DNA from: Bacillota bacterium
GTDB taxonomy: Bacteria; Bacillota; Clostridia; Christensenellales; Aristaeellaceae
DNA length: 5,756 nt
Assembly: GCA_019137115.1 (NCBI GenBank)
Contig: JAGVSV010000254.1
Span: forward strand, 1 to 5,756
Direction of reading: 5' to 3'
Below, one piece after another: positions 1 through 5,616 of this stretch. Below the pieces are notes generated by a model. That model was not told where the DNA came from. It ran no database searches and saw nothing but the letters and a program-made list of their open reading frames with translations. Every line of letters begins with the position of its first letter. The stretch's first letter is position 1. The position numbers and the translations under genes are program-made.

Positions 1-965
1 TGCTGCTGGGCTCCTCGGGGCTGACGGTACAGCAGGTGCTGGGCGCGCTGTTTACCGACACCGCGTCCGGCGCGCGCACCATCGTGCGCAATGTGCGCCT
101 GCCCCGGCTGGCGGTGGGCGCGGTGGTGGGGGCGGCGCTGGCCATGGCCGGGTGCGTGATGCAAAACGTGCTGCGCAACCCGCTGGCGTCGGCGTCCACG
201 CTGGGCGTGCTGCAAGGGGCGTCCTTTGGCGCGGCGGTCGCCATTTTGTATCTGGGCGCAGGCGTGCAGACCAACGCCGGCGGCGCGGCCTCCGCCATCA
301 CGGTGACCAACCCGTACACCGTGTCGCTGTGCGCCTTTTTGGGCGGCATGACCACCACCGCCGTGGTGCTGCTGCTCTCCCGCTCGGTGGGCATGCAGCC
401 GGCCACGATGGTGCTGGCGGGCGTCGCGCTAAGCGCGCTGTTCACCGGCGCCACCGCGCTTTTGCAGTACTTTGCCGATGACGTGATGGTCGCCAGCGTG
501 GTGTACTGGACGTTTGGCAGCCTGGGGCGCGCCGGATGGCACGAGATCCTGCTGATCGCGGTGTGCGCTGCGGCGGCGTTTGTCTACTTCATGTTCAACC
601 GCTGGAACTACAACGCCATGGAGGGCGGTGCGCACACGGCCAAGTCGCTGGGCGTTCCGGTCAACGCGCTGGTGTTGACCAGCATGGTGGCCTGCGCGCT
701 GGTGAGCGCGGTGTCGGTTGCGTTTGTGGGCAGCATCGGGTTTGTGGGGCTGATCGCCCCGCACATCGCCCGGCGGCTGGTGGGCAATGACCACCGGTTT
801 CTGATTCCCGCCTCGGCGCTGCTGGGCAGCATCCTGATGGCGCTGGCCGAGATCGCCTCGCGCATGCTGATGCCGCCGGCGGTGCTGCCCATCGGCGCGC
901 TGACCTCATTTCTGGGCGCGCCGCTGTTTTTGTACCTGGCCGTCAAAGGCGGGCGCAGCCGATGA
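1..965 (+). CDS. FecCD-family ABC transporter permease (5' end cut by window edge)
   Basis: Membrane permease subunit of a type II (BtuC/FecCD-like) importer, which moves iron-siderophore, haem, corrinoid or oxyanion substrates through the inner membrane. About 320 residues are visible. The frame is open from base 3, so the GTG at 36 is an internal Val and the true start lies to the left. Family hallmarks in order are an R-LPRL segment followed by a Gly/Ala-rich helix, then MQNVLRNPLA and a GASFGA loop. Near the C-terminus come GSIGFVGLIAPHIARRL, the GNDHRFLIP segment, LAEIASR (many relatives have Asp where this has Glu) and LPIGALTSFLGAPLF. Several long hydrophobic helices lie between. Family members are usually about 330-350 residues, so only the first helix is probably missing. 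The stop overlaps the ATPase start by 4 bp, typical of translational coupling. The family is certain; the substrate is not deducible. Confidence 0.96.
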   Translation, partial: LLGSSGLTVQQVLGALFTDTASGARTIVRNVRLPRLAVGAVVGAALAMAGCVMQNVLRNPLASASTLGVLQGASFGAAVAILYLGAGVQTNAGGAASAITVTNPYTVSLCAFLGGMTTTAVVLLLSRSVGMQPATMVLAGVALSALFTGATALLQYFADDVMVASVVYWTFGSLGRAGWHEILLIAVCAAAAFVYFMFNRWNYNAMEGGAHTAKSLGVPVNALVLTSMVACALVSAVSVAFVGSIGFVGLIAPHIARRLVGNDHRFLIPASALLGSILMALAEIASRMLMPPAVLPIGALTSFLGAPLFLYLAVKGGRSR

Positions 966-1711
966 TCTCGGTTCGGGGCATCACGTTTTCCTATGGCCGA
1001 GAAAAAGTGGTCGACCACGTGTCCTTTGACGTACGGCGCGGGCAGTGCCTGATGATCCTGGGCAACAACGGCGCGGGCAAAAGCACGCTGATCAACGCGC
1101 TCAACCGTGTGCTGACGCCGCAAGCAGGGCAAGTGCTGGTGGACGGGCTGGACGTGCTCCGCTTAAGCCGCCGGCAGACCGCCCAGAGTGTGGCCTATGT
1201 GGCGCAGAAGAACGAAATGAGCCACATGACGGTGTTTGACTGCGTGCTGCTGGGCCGCAAGCCCTGGATGGCCTGGGGCGCGACGGACGAGGATCTGCGC
1301 CTGTGCGATGACATGCTGGGCCGCATGGGCATGCAGGCGTTCCGCTTGCGGTACATGAACGAGCTGTCCGGCGGCGAGCTGCAAAAGATCATGCTCGCCC
1401 GCGCGTTGGTGCAGCAACCGCAGCTGTTGCTGCTGGACGAACCCACCAGCAACCTCGACCCCAAAAACCAGCACGAAATGCTGCACCTGGTGCGCGTGCT
1501 GGCCAGGGAAAAGCATTTCGCCGTGGTGACGGTCATCCACGACCTGGCGCTGGCGCTGCGCTACGGAGATACATTTCTCTTGATGCACGAGGGGCGGGTG
1601 TACGCGGCAGGCGGCATGGAGGTCATCACCCCCGAAGCGCTGTATGATGTATATGGCATCCACGTGCGTCTGCCGGTGATTGACGGGCACGTGGTGCCGG
1701 TGGTGGTATAG
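962..1711 (+). CDS. FecE/FhuC-type ABC transporter ATP-binding protein
   Basis: Cytoplasmic ATPase subunit that powers the adjacent FecCD permease. All nucleotide-binding motifs are intact in the 249-residue product: Walker A GNNGAGKST (34-42), Q-loop Gln82, signature LSGGE (135-139), Walker B LLLLDEP (155-161), D-loop SNLD (163-166) and H-loop His193. The C-terminal ITPEALYDVYGIHV segment (222-235) is typical of the FecE/FhuC/BtuD branch, and the length fits that family. The ATG at 962 lies inside the permease stop (ATGA) and has no strong Shine-Dalgarno site of its own, so it probably depends on coupled translation. Its TAG stop shares a G with the GGAGG site of the next gene, tying that gene into the same operon. 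The substrate may be an iron chelate, a corrinoid or molybdate/tungstate; nothing in the ATPase decides between them. Confidence 0.97.
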   Translation: MISVRGITFSYGREKVVDHVSFDVRRGQCLMILGNNGAGKSTLINALNRVLTPQAGQVLVDGLDVLRLSRRQTAQSVAYVAQKNEMSHMTVFDCVLLGRKPWMAWGATDEDLRLCDDMLGRMGMQAFRLRYMNELSGGELQKIMLARALVQQPQLLLLDEPTSNLDPKNQHEMLHLVRVLAREKHFAVVTVIHDLALALRYGDTFLLMHEGRVYAAGGMEVITPEALYDVYGIHVRLPVIDGHVVPVVV

Positions 1712-1715
1712 GAGG
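1711..1715 (+). promoter_or_regulatory. Shine-Dalgarno site overlapping the ATPase stop codon
   Basis: GGAGG lies 4 nt before the ATG at 1720. Its first G is the last base of the ATPase TAG stop. This implies co-transcription and probable coupling of the ATPase and the FmdE-family gene, and it favours 1720 over the in-frame ATG at 1744. Confidence 0.7.
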
Positions 1716-1719
1716 CAGA

Positions 1720-2286
1720 ATGGATCAACCAGGGGATGAGCAGATGAATAAACAGAGCGTTCAGCAAGCCATGTGGCGCAGGTGCGCGGACTTCCACGGC
1801 CATGTGTGCGGCGGGCTGACCATCGGCTACAAGGCCGTGCTGCGGGTGATGGAACTGCTGGAGCTTTATTTCTCGCCCGACGAGGACGTCGTGTGCATCA
1901 CCGAAAACGACGCCTGCGGCGTGGACGCCATCCAGGTGCTCTTGGGGTGCAGCGTGGGCAAGGGCAATTTGCTGTTTCATATCACCGGCAAAAACGCGTA
2001 TTCGTTCTACAACCGCACCACCGGACAGAGCGTGCGCCTGGTGTTAAAACCCCTGCCCGAGGGCATGACGCGCGAACAATCCTTTGACTATCTGACGAAT
2101 GCGCAACCCGACGCCCTGTTTGACGTCAAACCGGCAACCATCCCGCTCCCTGAGCGCGCGCGCATCTTTGACTCCTACCCCTGCGACGCCTGCGGCGAAA
2201 CCGCCGGCGCCAACTGGATCCGCATCCAGGACGGCAGAAAACTGTGCCTGGACTGCGCGGTGCGGTATGACAGGTTTCGGGTGTAA
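1720..2286 (+). CDS. FmdE-family protein with C-terminal zinc finger
   Basis: Member of the FmdE family (Pfam PF02663), named after a gene in the methanogen molybdenum formylmethanofuran dehydrogenase operon. Its biochemical role is unresolved. The 188-residue product has the core motif CADFHGHVCGG (22-32, with His26, His28 and Cys30), then TENDACGVDAIQVLLGC (61-77, with Cys66 and Cys77) and GKNAYSFYNR (90-99). A C-terminal zinc finger follows: Cys155-x2-Cys158 and Cys176-x2-Cys179. Some structurally characterised family members carry a similar auxiliary treble-clef finger. GGAGG at 1711-1715 sits 4 nt before this ATG, the same spacing used by the genes at 2430 and 3724. An in-frame ATG at 1744, with AGGGG 8 nt upstream, is a possible alternative start. 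Location right behind the ABC ATPase suggests a role in handling or sensing the imported metal or metal cofactor (inference). No formylmethanofuran dehydrogenase genes are in the window. Confidence 0.92.
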   Translation: MDQPGDEQMNKQSVQQAMWRRCADFHGHVCGGLTIGYKAVLRVMELLELYFSPDEDVVCITENDACGVDAIQVLLGCSVGKGNLLFHITGKNAYSFYNRTTGQSVRLVLKPLPEGMTREQSFDYLTNAQPDALFDVKPATIPLPERARIFDSYPCDACGETAGANWIRIQDGRKLCLDCAVRYDRFRV

Positions 2287-2323
2287 GGGCCCGCCGCTGT
2301 TCGGTGTTATGTTGCCCGCGGGC

Positions 2324-2344
2324 GCCGCTGACGGCTTTTGTTTT
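2324..2344 (+). terminator. weak candidate intrinsic terminator after the fmdE-like gene
   Basis: GCCG (2324-2327) and CGGC (2332-2335) can form a short GC stem with a CTGA loop, followed directly by TTTTGTTTT (2336-2344). The position, 38 bp after the FmdE-family stop, suits the end of the transporter operon. The stem is only 4 bp, so termination would be weak or partial. A nearby GCCCGCGGGC palindrome (2314-2323) might add structure. Confidence 0.3.
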
Positions 2345-2372
2345 GCGCGCTGCCGCTTCGGGATGGTATCAT
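2343..2372 (+). promoter_or_regulatory. candidate promoter for the SEC-C protein gene
   Basis: An extended -10 element, TGG followed by TATCAT (2364-2372), lies 18 bp after a poor -35 match, TTGCGC (2343-2348). Transcription would begin near 2379, giving a leader of about 50 nt before the ATG at 2430. The 6-bp inverted repeat GCTGCC (2349-2354) / GGCAGC (2373-2378) brackets the -10 and could be a regulator site. The similarity of TGGTATCAT to the TGGTACACT of the TetR promoter in this window gives mild support. Confidence 0.4.
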
Positions 2373-2429
2373 GGCAGCAGAAACTCCCGGCATGATCTCA
2401 CGGAACCCGCCGCCCGCACAGGAGGCAGC

Positions 2430-3665
2430 ATGAGCAGTTACGTCATCTCGGTCGCCAACGGCTCCGGCGTCTACCGCCACATACGCATCAGCAGCATCGC
2501 CAGCCTGCAGGTGCTCAGCGACGCCATCCTGTCGGCCTATGACCTCACGGACGCCTCGGCGCCCGCCTTTTTGGCGGTGTCGGAGGTCAAGCCGGGCAAA
2601 CCAAACAAGTACAGCCGCAACAACACCAAGACGACCACCGCCATGCGCCGGGTGATGCTAATAGACAGCCCCTTTGCTGATGTAGGCCGGATGGTCTTCA
2701 CGACGTCCGTGCCGGCCTTCACCTTCAACTGCCGCCGGATCAAGACCACCGATGAAGAAGTGGCGGAGCCGCAGGTCATCCGCTCCTCGGGCAGCCTGGC
2801 CAGCGGCGCATACCATCTGCGCCGGATGCTGCGCGAACTGAACGAACATCCCGAAGCCCTTGAGTTTCTGCGCGCCACCCTGGAGATCAACCTGATGCCC
2901 ACGCAGACCCGCGGGCTGATCGTCGAATATGCCACGGCTGCCGTCAACCTGTATGGGGTCGTGCCCCTGGTTTTTGTACACGATCTGTTCAATGCGCAGC
3001 AGCAGGAGATCTCCCTGGCCGCCTTTATCATCTACTGCGTCCTGCTCCATCAGGGAGATGAGCCTATCCTGTATATCATGGGGGAGGACGGGCACGAGTG
3101 CGGCAAAGAGTCCACGGGGACCATGGACAACAATTATCTGGTGCACTATGGCGTCCGGGAGGCCGAAGCGTTTGATGCGGTGCGCCGCCAGCAGGCCGAC
3201 AAGCCCTTCTATGCGCCCGGTGCGGAGGAGTTGCTGCGCTACGCGGACGAGGACTTTGTCGATCAGACCCCGCAATACCTGGAGGTGCGTGCCTTTTTGG
3301 TTCGGCTTGGGATGGACGCGAAGCACGTGGAAAGCCTGCTGGAGGAGATCGTTTACGAGATCCGGTGCGGCAACAATGGGGTCAACATGCTGCTTGAGAT
3401 GCTGGACGAGCAGCGCATCACGCTTGAGAGCCTCAAGCAGACCAACGAACTGCTGGCGTTGTTCAGCGATCTGATCAACAACACGCGTATGTACGACAAC
3501 TGCGGCCACACACCTTTGGAGATGGCCGCGCTGTATGGGGAGCGGGAACCCCGCGTCCTCTCCTACCCGCTCTCCCCGCAGCCCAAGCCGGGCCGCAACA
3601 GCCCCTGCCCATGCGGCAGCGGGGAGAAGTACAAGCGCTGCTGCGGAAGGGGCCACCAGAACTGA
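2430..3665 (+). CDS. SEC-C zinc-motif protein with divergent pRiA4b ORF-3-like N-terminal domain
   Basis: 411-residue cytoplasmic protein of unknown function. Residues 3-40 (YVISV..., YRHIRISS, LQVLSDAILSAYDL) resemble the start of the plasmid pRiA4b ORF-3-like fold. The usual YDFGD-x-W core appears degenerate around residues 88-103. Residues 125-370 are predicted mostly helical and contain VNLYGVVPLVFVHDLFNAQ (172-190) and an NNTRMYDNCGHTPLE segment (350-364). I recall both patterns from Clostridial SEC-C proteins. The C-terminus is a canonical SEC-C motif, PGRNSPCPCGSG then KYKRCCG (387-406), with zinc ligands Cys393, Cys395, Cys404 and Cys405. There is no signal peptide or membrane segment. 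GGAGG at 2421-2425 lies 4 nt before the chosen ATG. The frame opens further upstream, to a GTG at 2304, but that stretch has no ribosome site and covers the probable promoter. SEC-C motifs occur at the SecA C-terminus and in many stand-alone proteins; a nucleic-acid or ribosome-linked role is speculation. Confidence 0.87.
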   Translation: MSSYVISVANGSGVYRHIRISSIASLQVLSDAILSAYDLTDASAPAFLAVSEVKPGKPNKYSRNNTKTTTAMRRVMLIDSPFADVGRMVFTTSVPAFTFNCRRIKTTDEEVAEPQVIRSSGSLASGAYHLRRMLRELNEHPEALEFLRATLEINLMPTQTRGLIVEYATAAVNLYGVVPLVFVHDLFNAQQQEISLAAFIIYCVLLHQGDEPILYIMGEDGHECGKESTGTMDNNYLVHYGVREAEAFDAVRRQQADKPFYAPGAEELLRYADEDFVDQTPQYLEVRAFLVRLGMDAKHVESLLEEIVYEIRCGNNGVNMLLEMLDEQRITLESLKQTNELLALFSDLINNTRMYDNCGHTPLEMAALYGEREPRVLSYPLSPQPKPGRNSPCPCGSGEKYKRCCGRGHQN

Positions 3666-3691
3666 AGGTCACCTGTGTATTTGAATGATCG

Positions 3692-3713
3692 GCGCGCTGA
3701 AAGGTTAGCGCGC
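3692..3713 (+). promoter_or_regulatory. perfect inverted repeat abutting the ribosome binding site of the UroD-family gene
   Basis: GCGCGCT (3692-3698) and AGCGCGC (3707-3713) are perfect complements around an 8-nt loop, GAAAGGTT. The stem ends one base before AGGAGG (3714-3719). There is no U-tract, so it is not a standard terminator. It could be an RNA hairpin affecting translation or message stability, or a DNA operator. An ACCT at 3671-3674 could alternatively pair with AGGT in the loop or in the Shine-Dalgarno site. Function is inferred only. Confidence 0.5.
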
Positions 3714-3723
3714 AGGAGGTAGC

Positions 3724-4848
3724 ATGACATCCCGAGAACGGCTGCTCAGAGCGATTCAATGCAAACCGGTGGATCGTGTGCCGATCAATACGTATGAGCT
3801 GTGCGCGCGCAACAGCCACAGCTTTGAAAACCAGGAGCCCAGCTATCAGGGGCTGATGGCGTATATCCGCGAACACACCGACGCGGTGGCGATGTGGAAC
3901 CCCTCGCATGACGGCGTGTTTGCCCTATCGGCGCACCCGACCGAAATCACGCACACCAGCACCGAGGACGTGGCGCGCGGGCTGACCACCACGCAGTACC
4001 GGGCGGTGACGCCCTCCGGACGGACGCTTACGTGGACGGACAAGGTGTACAAGGACGTCATCACCACCTGGCACACCGAGCATATCTGCAAAACGCCGCA
4101 GGATGTGGACGACTACCTGTCCATCCCCTTTGTGCCGCAGACGTACGACGCCAGCGATTTTCCCCGCATCAGCGCCGAGGTGGGCCAGCACGGCATCGTG
4201 ATGGCGTCGCTGGGCGACCCGGCATGCACCGCGATGGAGATCATGGAGTTTGGCGAGGCCACCGTGTGGGCGATGACCGAAACCGACCACTTCGCCCACG
4301 CGATGGAGGAAATCCACCGCCGCAACATGATCAACCTGGAAAACATGCTCAAAGCCCAGGTGGTCGACCTGTACCGGATCTGCGGGCCGGAGTACATCAC
4401 CCCGCCCTACCTGCCGCCGCGCTATTTTGAGCGGTTTGTGGTGCCGTACGTCACCCAGATGACCGACCTGATCCACCGGTATGGCGGGCTGGTGCGCATC
4501 CACAGCCACGGCAAGGTGAAGCACGTGCTGGACATGATCCTGTCCTGCGGGGCAGACGCAATCGACCCGTGCGAGGCGCCGCCGGACGGCGACATCGAAC
4601 TGGGCGAACTCAAGCAGCGCGTGGCCGGGAAACTGTGCGTGTTTGGCAACCTGCAATTGAAATTGCTGGAGCACGCCAGCGGGGAACAGGTGCGCGACAC
4701 CGTCCAACAGTGCATGCGCGAGGCGAAGGACGGCTACGGGTATGTGATCATGCCCACGGCCAGCCCGATCAATATCCCGCTGTCCAGCAAAACCGAGGCG
4801 AACTACAAAACGTTCATCAATACCGCGCTGGAATACGGCGCGTACTGA
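3724..4848 (+). CDS. uroporphyrinogen decarboxylase-superfamily (MtaA-like) protein
   Basis: 374-residue cytoplasmic TIM-barrel protein of the UroD/cobalamin-methyltransferase superfamily (PF01208). It opens with MTSRERLLRAIQCKPVDRVP (1-20), the usual start of the MtaA-like branch. Other family marks are the RIHSHG motif (258-263), the GADAIDPCEAPPDGDIEL segment (276-293), GNLQLKLLEHASGEQV (308-323) and a C-terminal helix YKTFINTALEYG (361-372). The MRQAGRY segment of true haem-pathway uroporphyrinogen decarboxylase is absent, so a haem role is unlikely. MtaA/MtbA-type methyltransferases bind zinc with a His-x-Cys pair plus a later Cys. Here the pair is His260-Ser-His262, and the region where the second Cys would be expected (343-356) has none, although Cys283 is near. 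The metal site is therefore altered or lost. No corrinoid protein or partner methyltransferase lies in the window. AGGAGG at 3714-3719 supports the start. The exact substrate is unknown. Confidence 0.9.
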   Translation: MTSRERLLRAIQCKPVDRVPINTYELCARNSHSFENQEPSYQGLMAYIREHTDAVAMWNPSHDGVFALSAHPTEITHTSTEDVARGLTTTQYRAVTPSGRTLTWTDKVYKDVITTWHTEHICKTPQDVDDYLSIPFVPQTYDASDFPRISAEVGQHGIVMASLGDPACTAMEIMEFGEATVWAMTETDHFAHAMEEIHRRNMINLENMLKAQVVDLYRICGPEYITPPYLPPRYFERFVVPYVTQMTDLIHRYGGLVRIHSHGKVKHVLDMILSCGADAIDPCEAPPDGDIELGELKQRVAGKLCVFGNLQLKLLEHASGEQVRDTVQQCMREAKDGYGYVIMPTASPINIPLSSKTEANYKTFINTALEYGAY

Positions 4849-4872
4849 TCACAGCATCACAACAACCGGCCT

Positions 4873-4930
4873 ATAAAAATATGCTGCCCGGATGCCCTTC
4901 ACGCCTGTTCGGCGTCGGGTCCGGGCAGCA
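4873..4930 (-). terminator. intrinsic terminator of the TetR gene, overlapping its coding end
   Basis: TGCTGCCCGGA (4882-4892) and TCCGGGCAGCA (4920-4930) are perfect 11-bp arms. Inside them, CCC (4895-4897)/GGG (4917-4919) and ACGCC (4901-4905)/GGCGT (4911-4915) can extend the hairpin. Read on the minus strand it is followed by TATTTTTATAG (4871-4881), a U-rich tail. On the plus strand it is followed by a GC-rich stretch with no U-tract, so it serves the minus-strand TetR gene best. It may still help stabilise the 3' end of the convergent UroD-family message. The upstream arm and loop are coding, for the last residues of the regulator. Confidence 0.75.
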
Positions 4931-5441
4931 GCGCGCTTAAGCACGCGGTCATGTCCGCCACCGAGTACGCCATGCCGGTGCTGATCCACTGCATGATCGC
5001 CCCCGCGATGCCCGCCGCGTAGAACAGGGCGGAAATGTCCCTCGGGTGCGGCAAGCCGGAACCCTGCTCCCGCTGCTCGAGCTGCTCTAAAAACCCCTTG
5101 CGCAGCAGCGCAACCAGCTCGCCATCATATTCGGCCAGCAGCAGGTTTTCAAACATGCGGCTGTCCTGCCGGATGCTGCCCAGGATGTGCCGCAGCTGTT
5201 CCTGCACGCTGCGGGTCCGGGCCTGCTCAAACCATTGCTCCCGCAGCTGGTTCAGGCTGTACAGCATCAGGTCATACTTGTCCAGAAAGTGGGCGTAGAA
5301 TGCGCTGCGGCTGACCAGCGCCTGGGCGCACAGGTCATTGACCGTGATCTTTGGAAACGGGGTGCGCGTGAGCAGCGTGAACATGGCGCTGACCAGCGCC
5401 TGTTTTGTTTTGCGCACGCGCAGATCGCTTTTCGGCTGCAT
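4899..5441 (-). CDS. TetR/AcrR-family transcriptional regulator
   Basis: 180-residue dimeric DNA-binding repressor type. The N-terminal helix-turn-helix domain spans roughly residues 8-58: a first helix RKTKQALVSAMFTLL, then ITVNDLCAQALVSRSAFYAHF (32-52) with the classic S-R-S-A-F-Y-x-H-F recognition helix, followed by DKYDLM. The C-terminal part ends with a helix pair AAGIAGAIMQWISTGMAYSVADM (142-164), the pattern of the TetR_C_7/DhaS-like group, whose ligands vary. The frame is open beyond this start to the window edge, but the extension is low-complexity Arg/Ser and runs antisense across the promoter and the divergent gene. The ATG at 5441 has GGAAAGG about 11 nt upstream and a strong promoter at 5476-5504. 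The gene is divergent from the small coiled-coil gene at 5617, a plausible target besides itself, and convergent with the UroD-family gene. Confidence 0.93.
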   Translation of the reverse strand: MQPKSDLRVRKTKQALVSAMFTLLTRTPFPKITVNDLCAQALVSRSAFYAHFLDKYDLMLYSLNQLREQWFEQARTRSVQEQLRHILGSIRQDSRMFENLLLAEYDGELVALLRKGFLEQLEQREQGSGLPHPRDISALFYAAGIAGAIMQWISTGMAYSVADMTACLSALLPGPDAEQA

Positions 5442-5470
5442 GGCGTGCCCGCCTTTCCGTGTGGCTTCTG

Positions 5471-5504
5471 TGTTCAGTGTACCATCGCGCGCCCACGCTG
5501 ACAA
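5471..5504. promoter_or_regulatory. candidate TetR operator (imperfect inverted repeat over the TetR promoter)
   Basis: TGTTCAGTGT (5471-5480) and ACGCTGACAA (5495-5504) are inverted copies matching at 7 of 10 positions, separated by 14 bp. They cover the -10 and -35 of the TetR promoter. A related half, CTGACACTT (5536-5544), lies further toward the divergent gene. The geometry suits autoregulation, which is common in TetR proteins, but the assignment rests on pattern only. Confidence 0.35.
5476..5504 (-). promoter_or_regulatory. sigma-70-type promoter of the TetR gene
   Basis: On the minus strand, TTGTCA (5499-5504) is separated by exactly 17 bp from TACACT (5476-5481). TACACT is preceded by TGG, giving an extended -10. 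Transcription would start near 5469, leaving a leader of about 28 nt before the ATG at 5441. This is the best promoter match in the window. Confidence 0.7.
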
Positions 5505-5548
5505 TTCCGCACATTTGGGCGTTTGTGTGCGGTATCTGACACTTCGCC
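5498..5548 (+). repeat. imperfect direct repeat in the divergent intergenic region
   Basis: CTGACAATTCCGC (5498-5510) and CTGACACTTCGCC (5536-5548) match at 10 of 13 positions, 38 bp apart. The first copy contains the TetR -35 element. They may be half-sites for the TetR protein or another regulator; chance similarity is possible. Confidence 0.3.
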
Positions 5549-5616
5549 CCTTTTGTCGCTGGCATGTGCCCGCCTTCTTTCCTACACTTGATGTGAACGA
5601 GGAAAGGAGGGCGGAC

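Noticed and set aside
2304..2429. N-terminal extension of the SEC-C protein from a GTG at 2304
   Set aside because: It has no ribosome binding site and reads through the probable terminator and promoter. The extension has no domain character, whereas the ATG at 2430 has GGAGG at the same spacing as other genes here and begins directly with the pRiA4b-like strand.
2658..3656. Long minus-strand reading frame opposite the SEC-C gene
   Set aside because: It is a GC-rich shadow of a well-supported gene. It has no ribosome site or recognisable domains, and its composition follows the opposite strand.
3666..3723. A riboswitch ahead of the UroD-family gene
   Set aside because: The 58-nt gap is too short for a known class and contains only one simple hairpin; no conserved riboswitch core was recognised.
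3925..4707. Long minus-strand reading frame opposite the UroD-family gene
   Set aside because: His/Val/Arg-rich composition typical of antisense shadows in GC-rich DNA. The plus-strand protein has clear family motifs throughout.
3724..4848. Haem-pathway uroporphyrinogen decarboxylase (HemE)
   Set aside because: The N-terminal MRQAGRY substrate-binding segment is missing and the start resembles the MtaA-like branch; no haem genes are nearby.
5560..5576. Possible sigma-54 -24/-12 promoter (TGGCAT...) before the gene at 5617
   Set aside because: The GG-to-GC spacing is off by one and the -12 part does not match TTGCA, so there is no real support.
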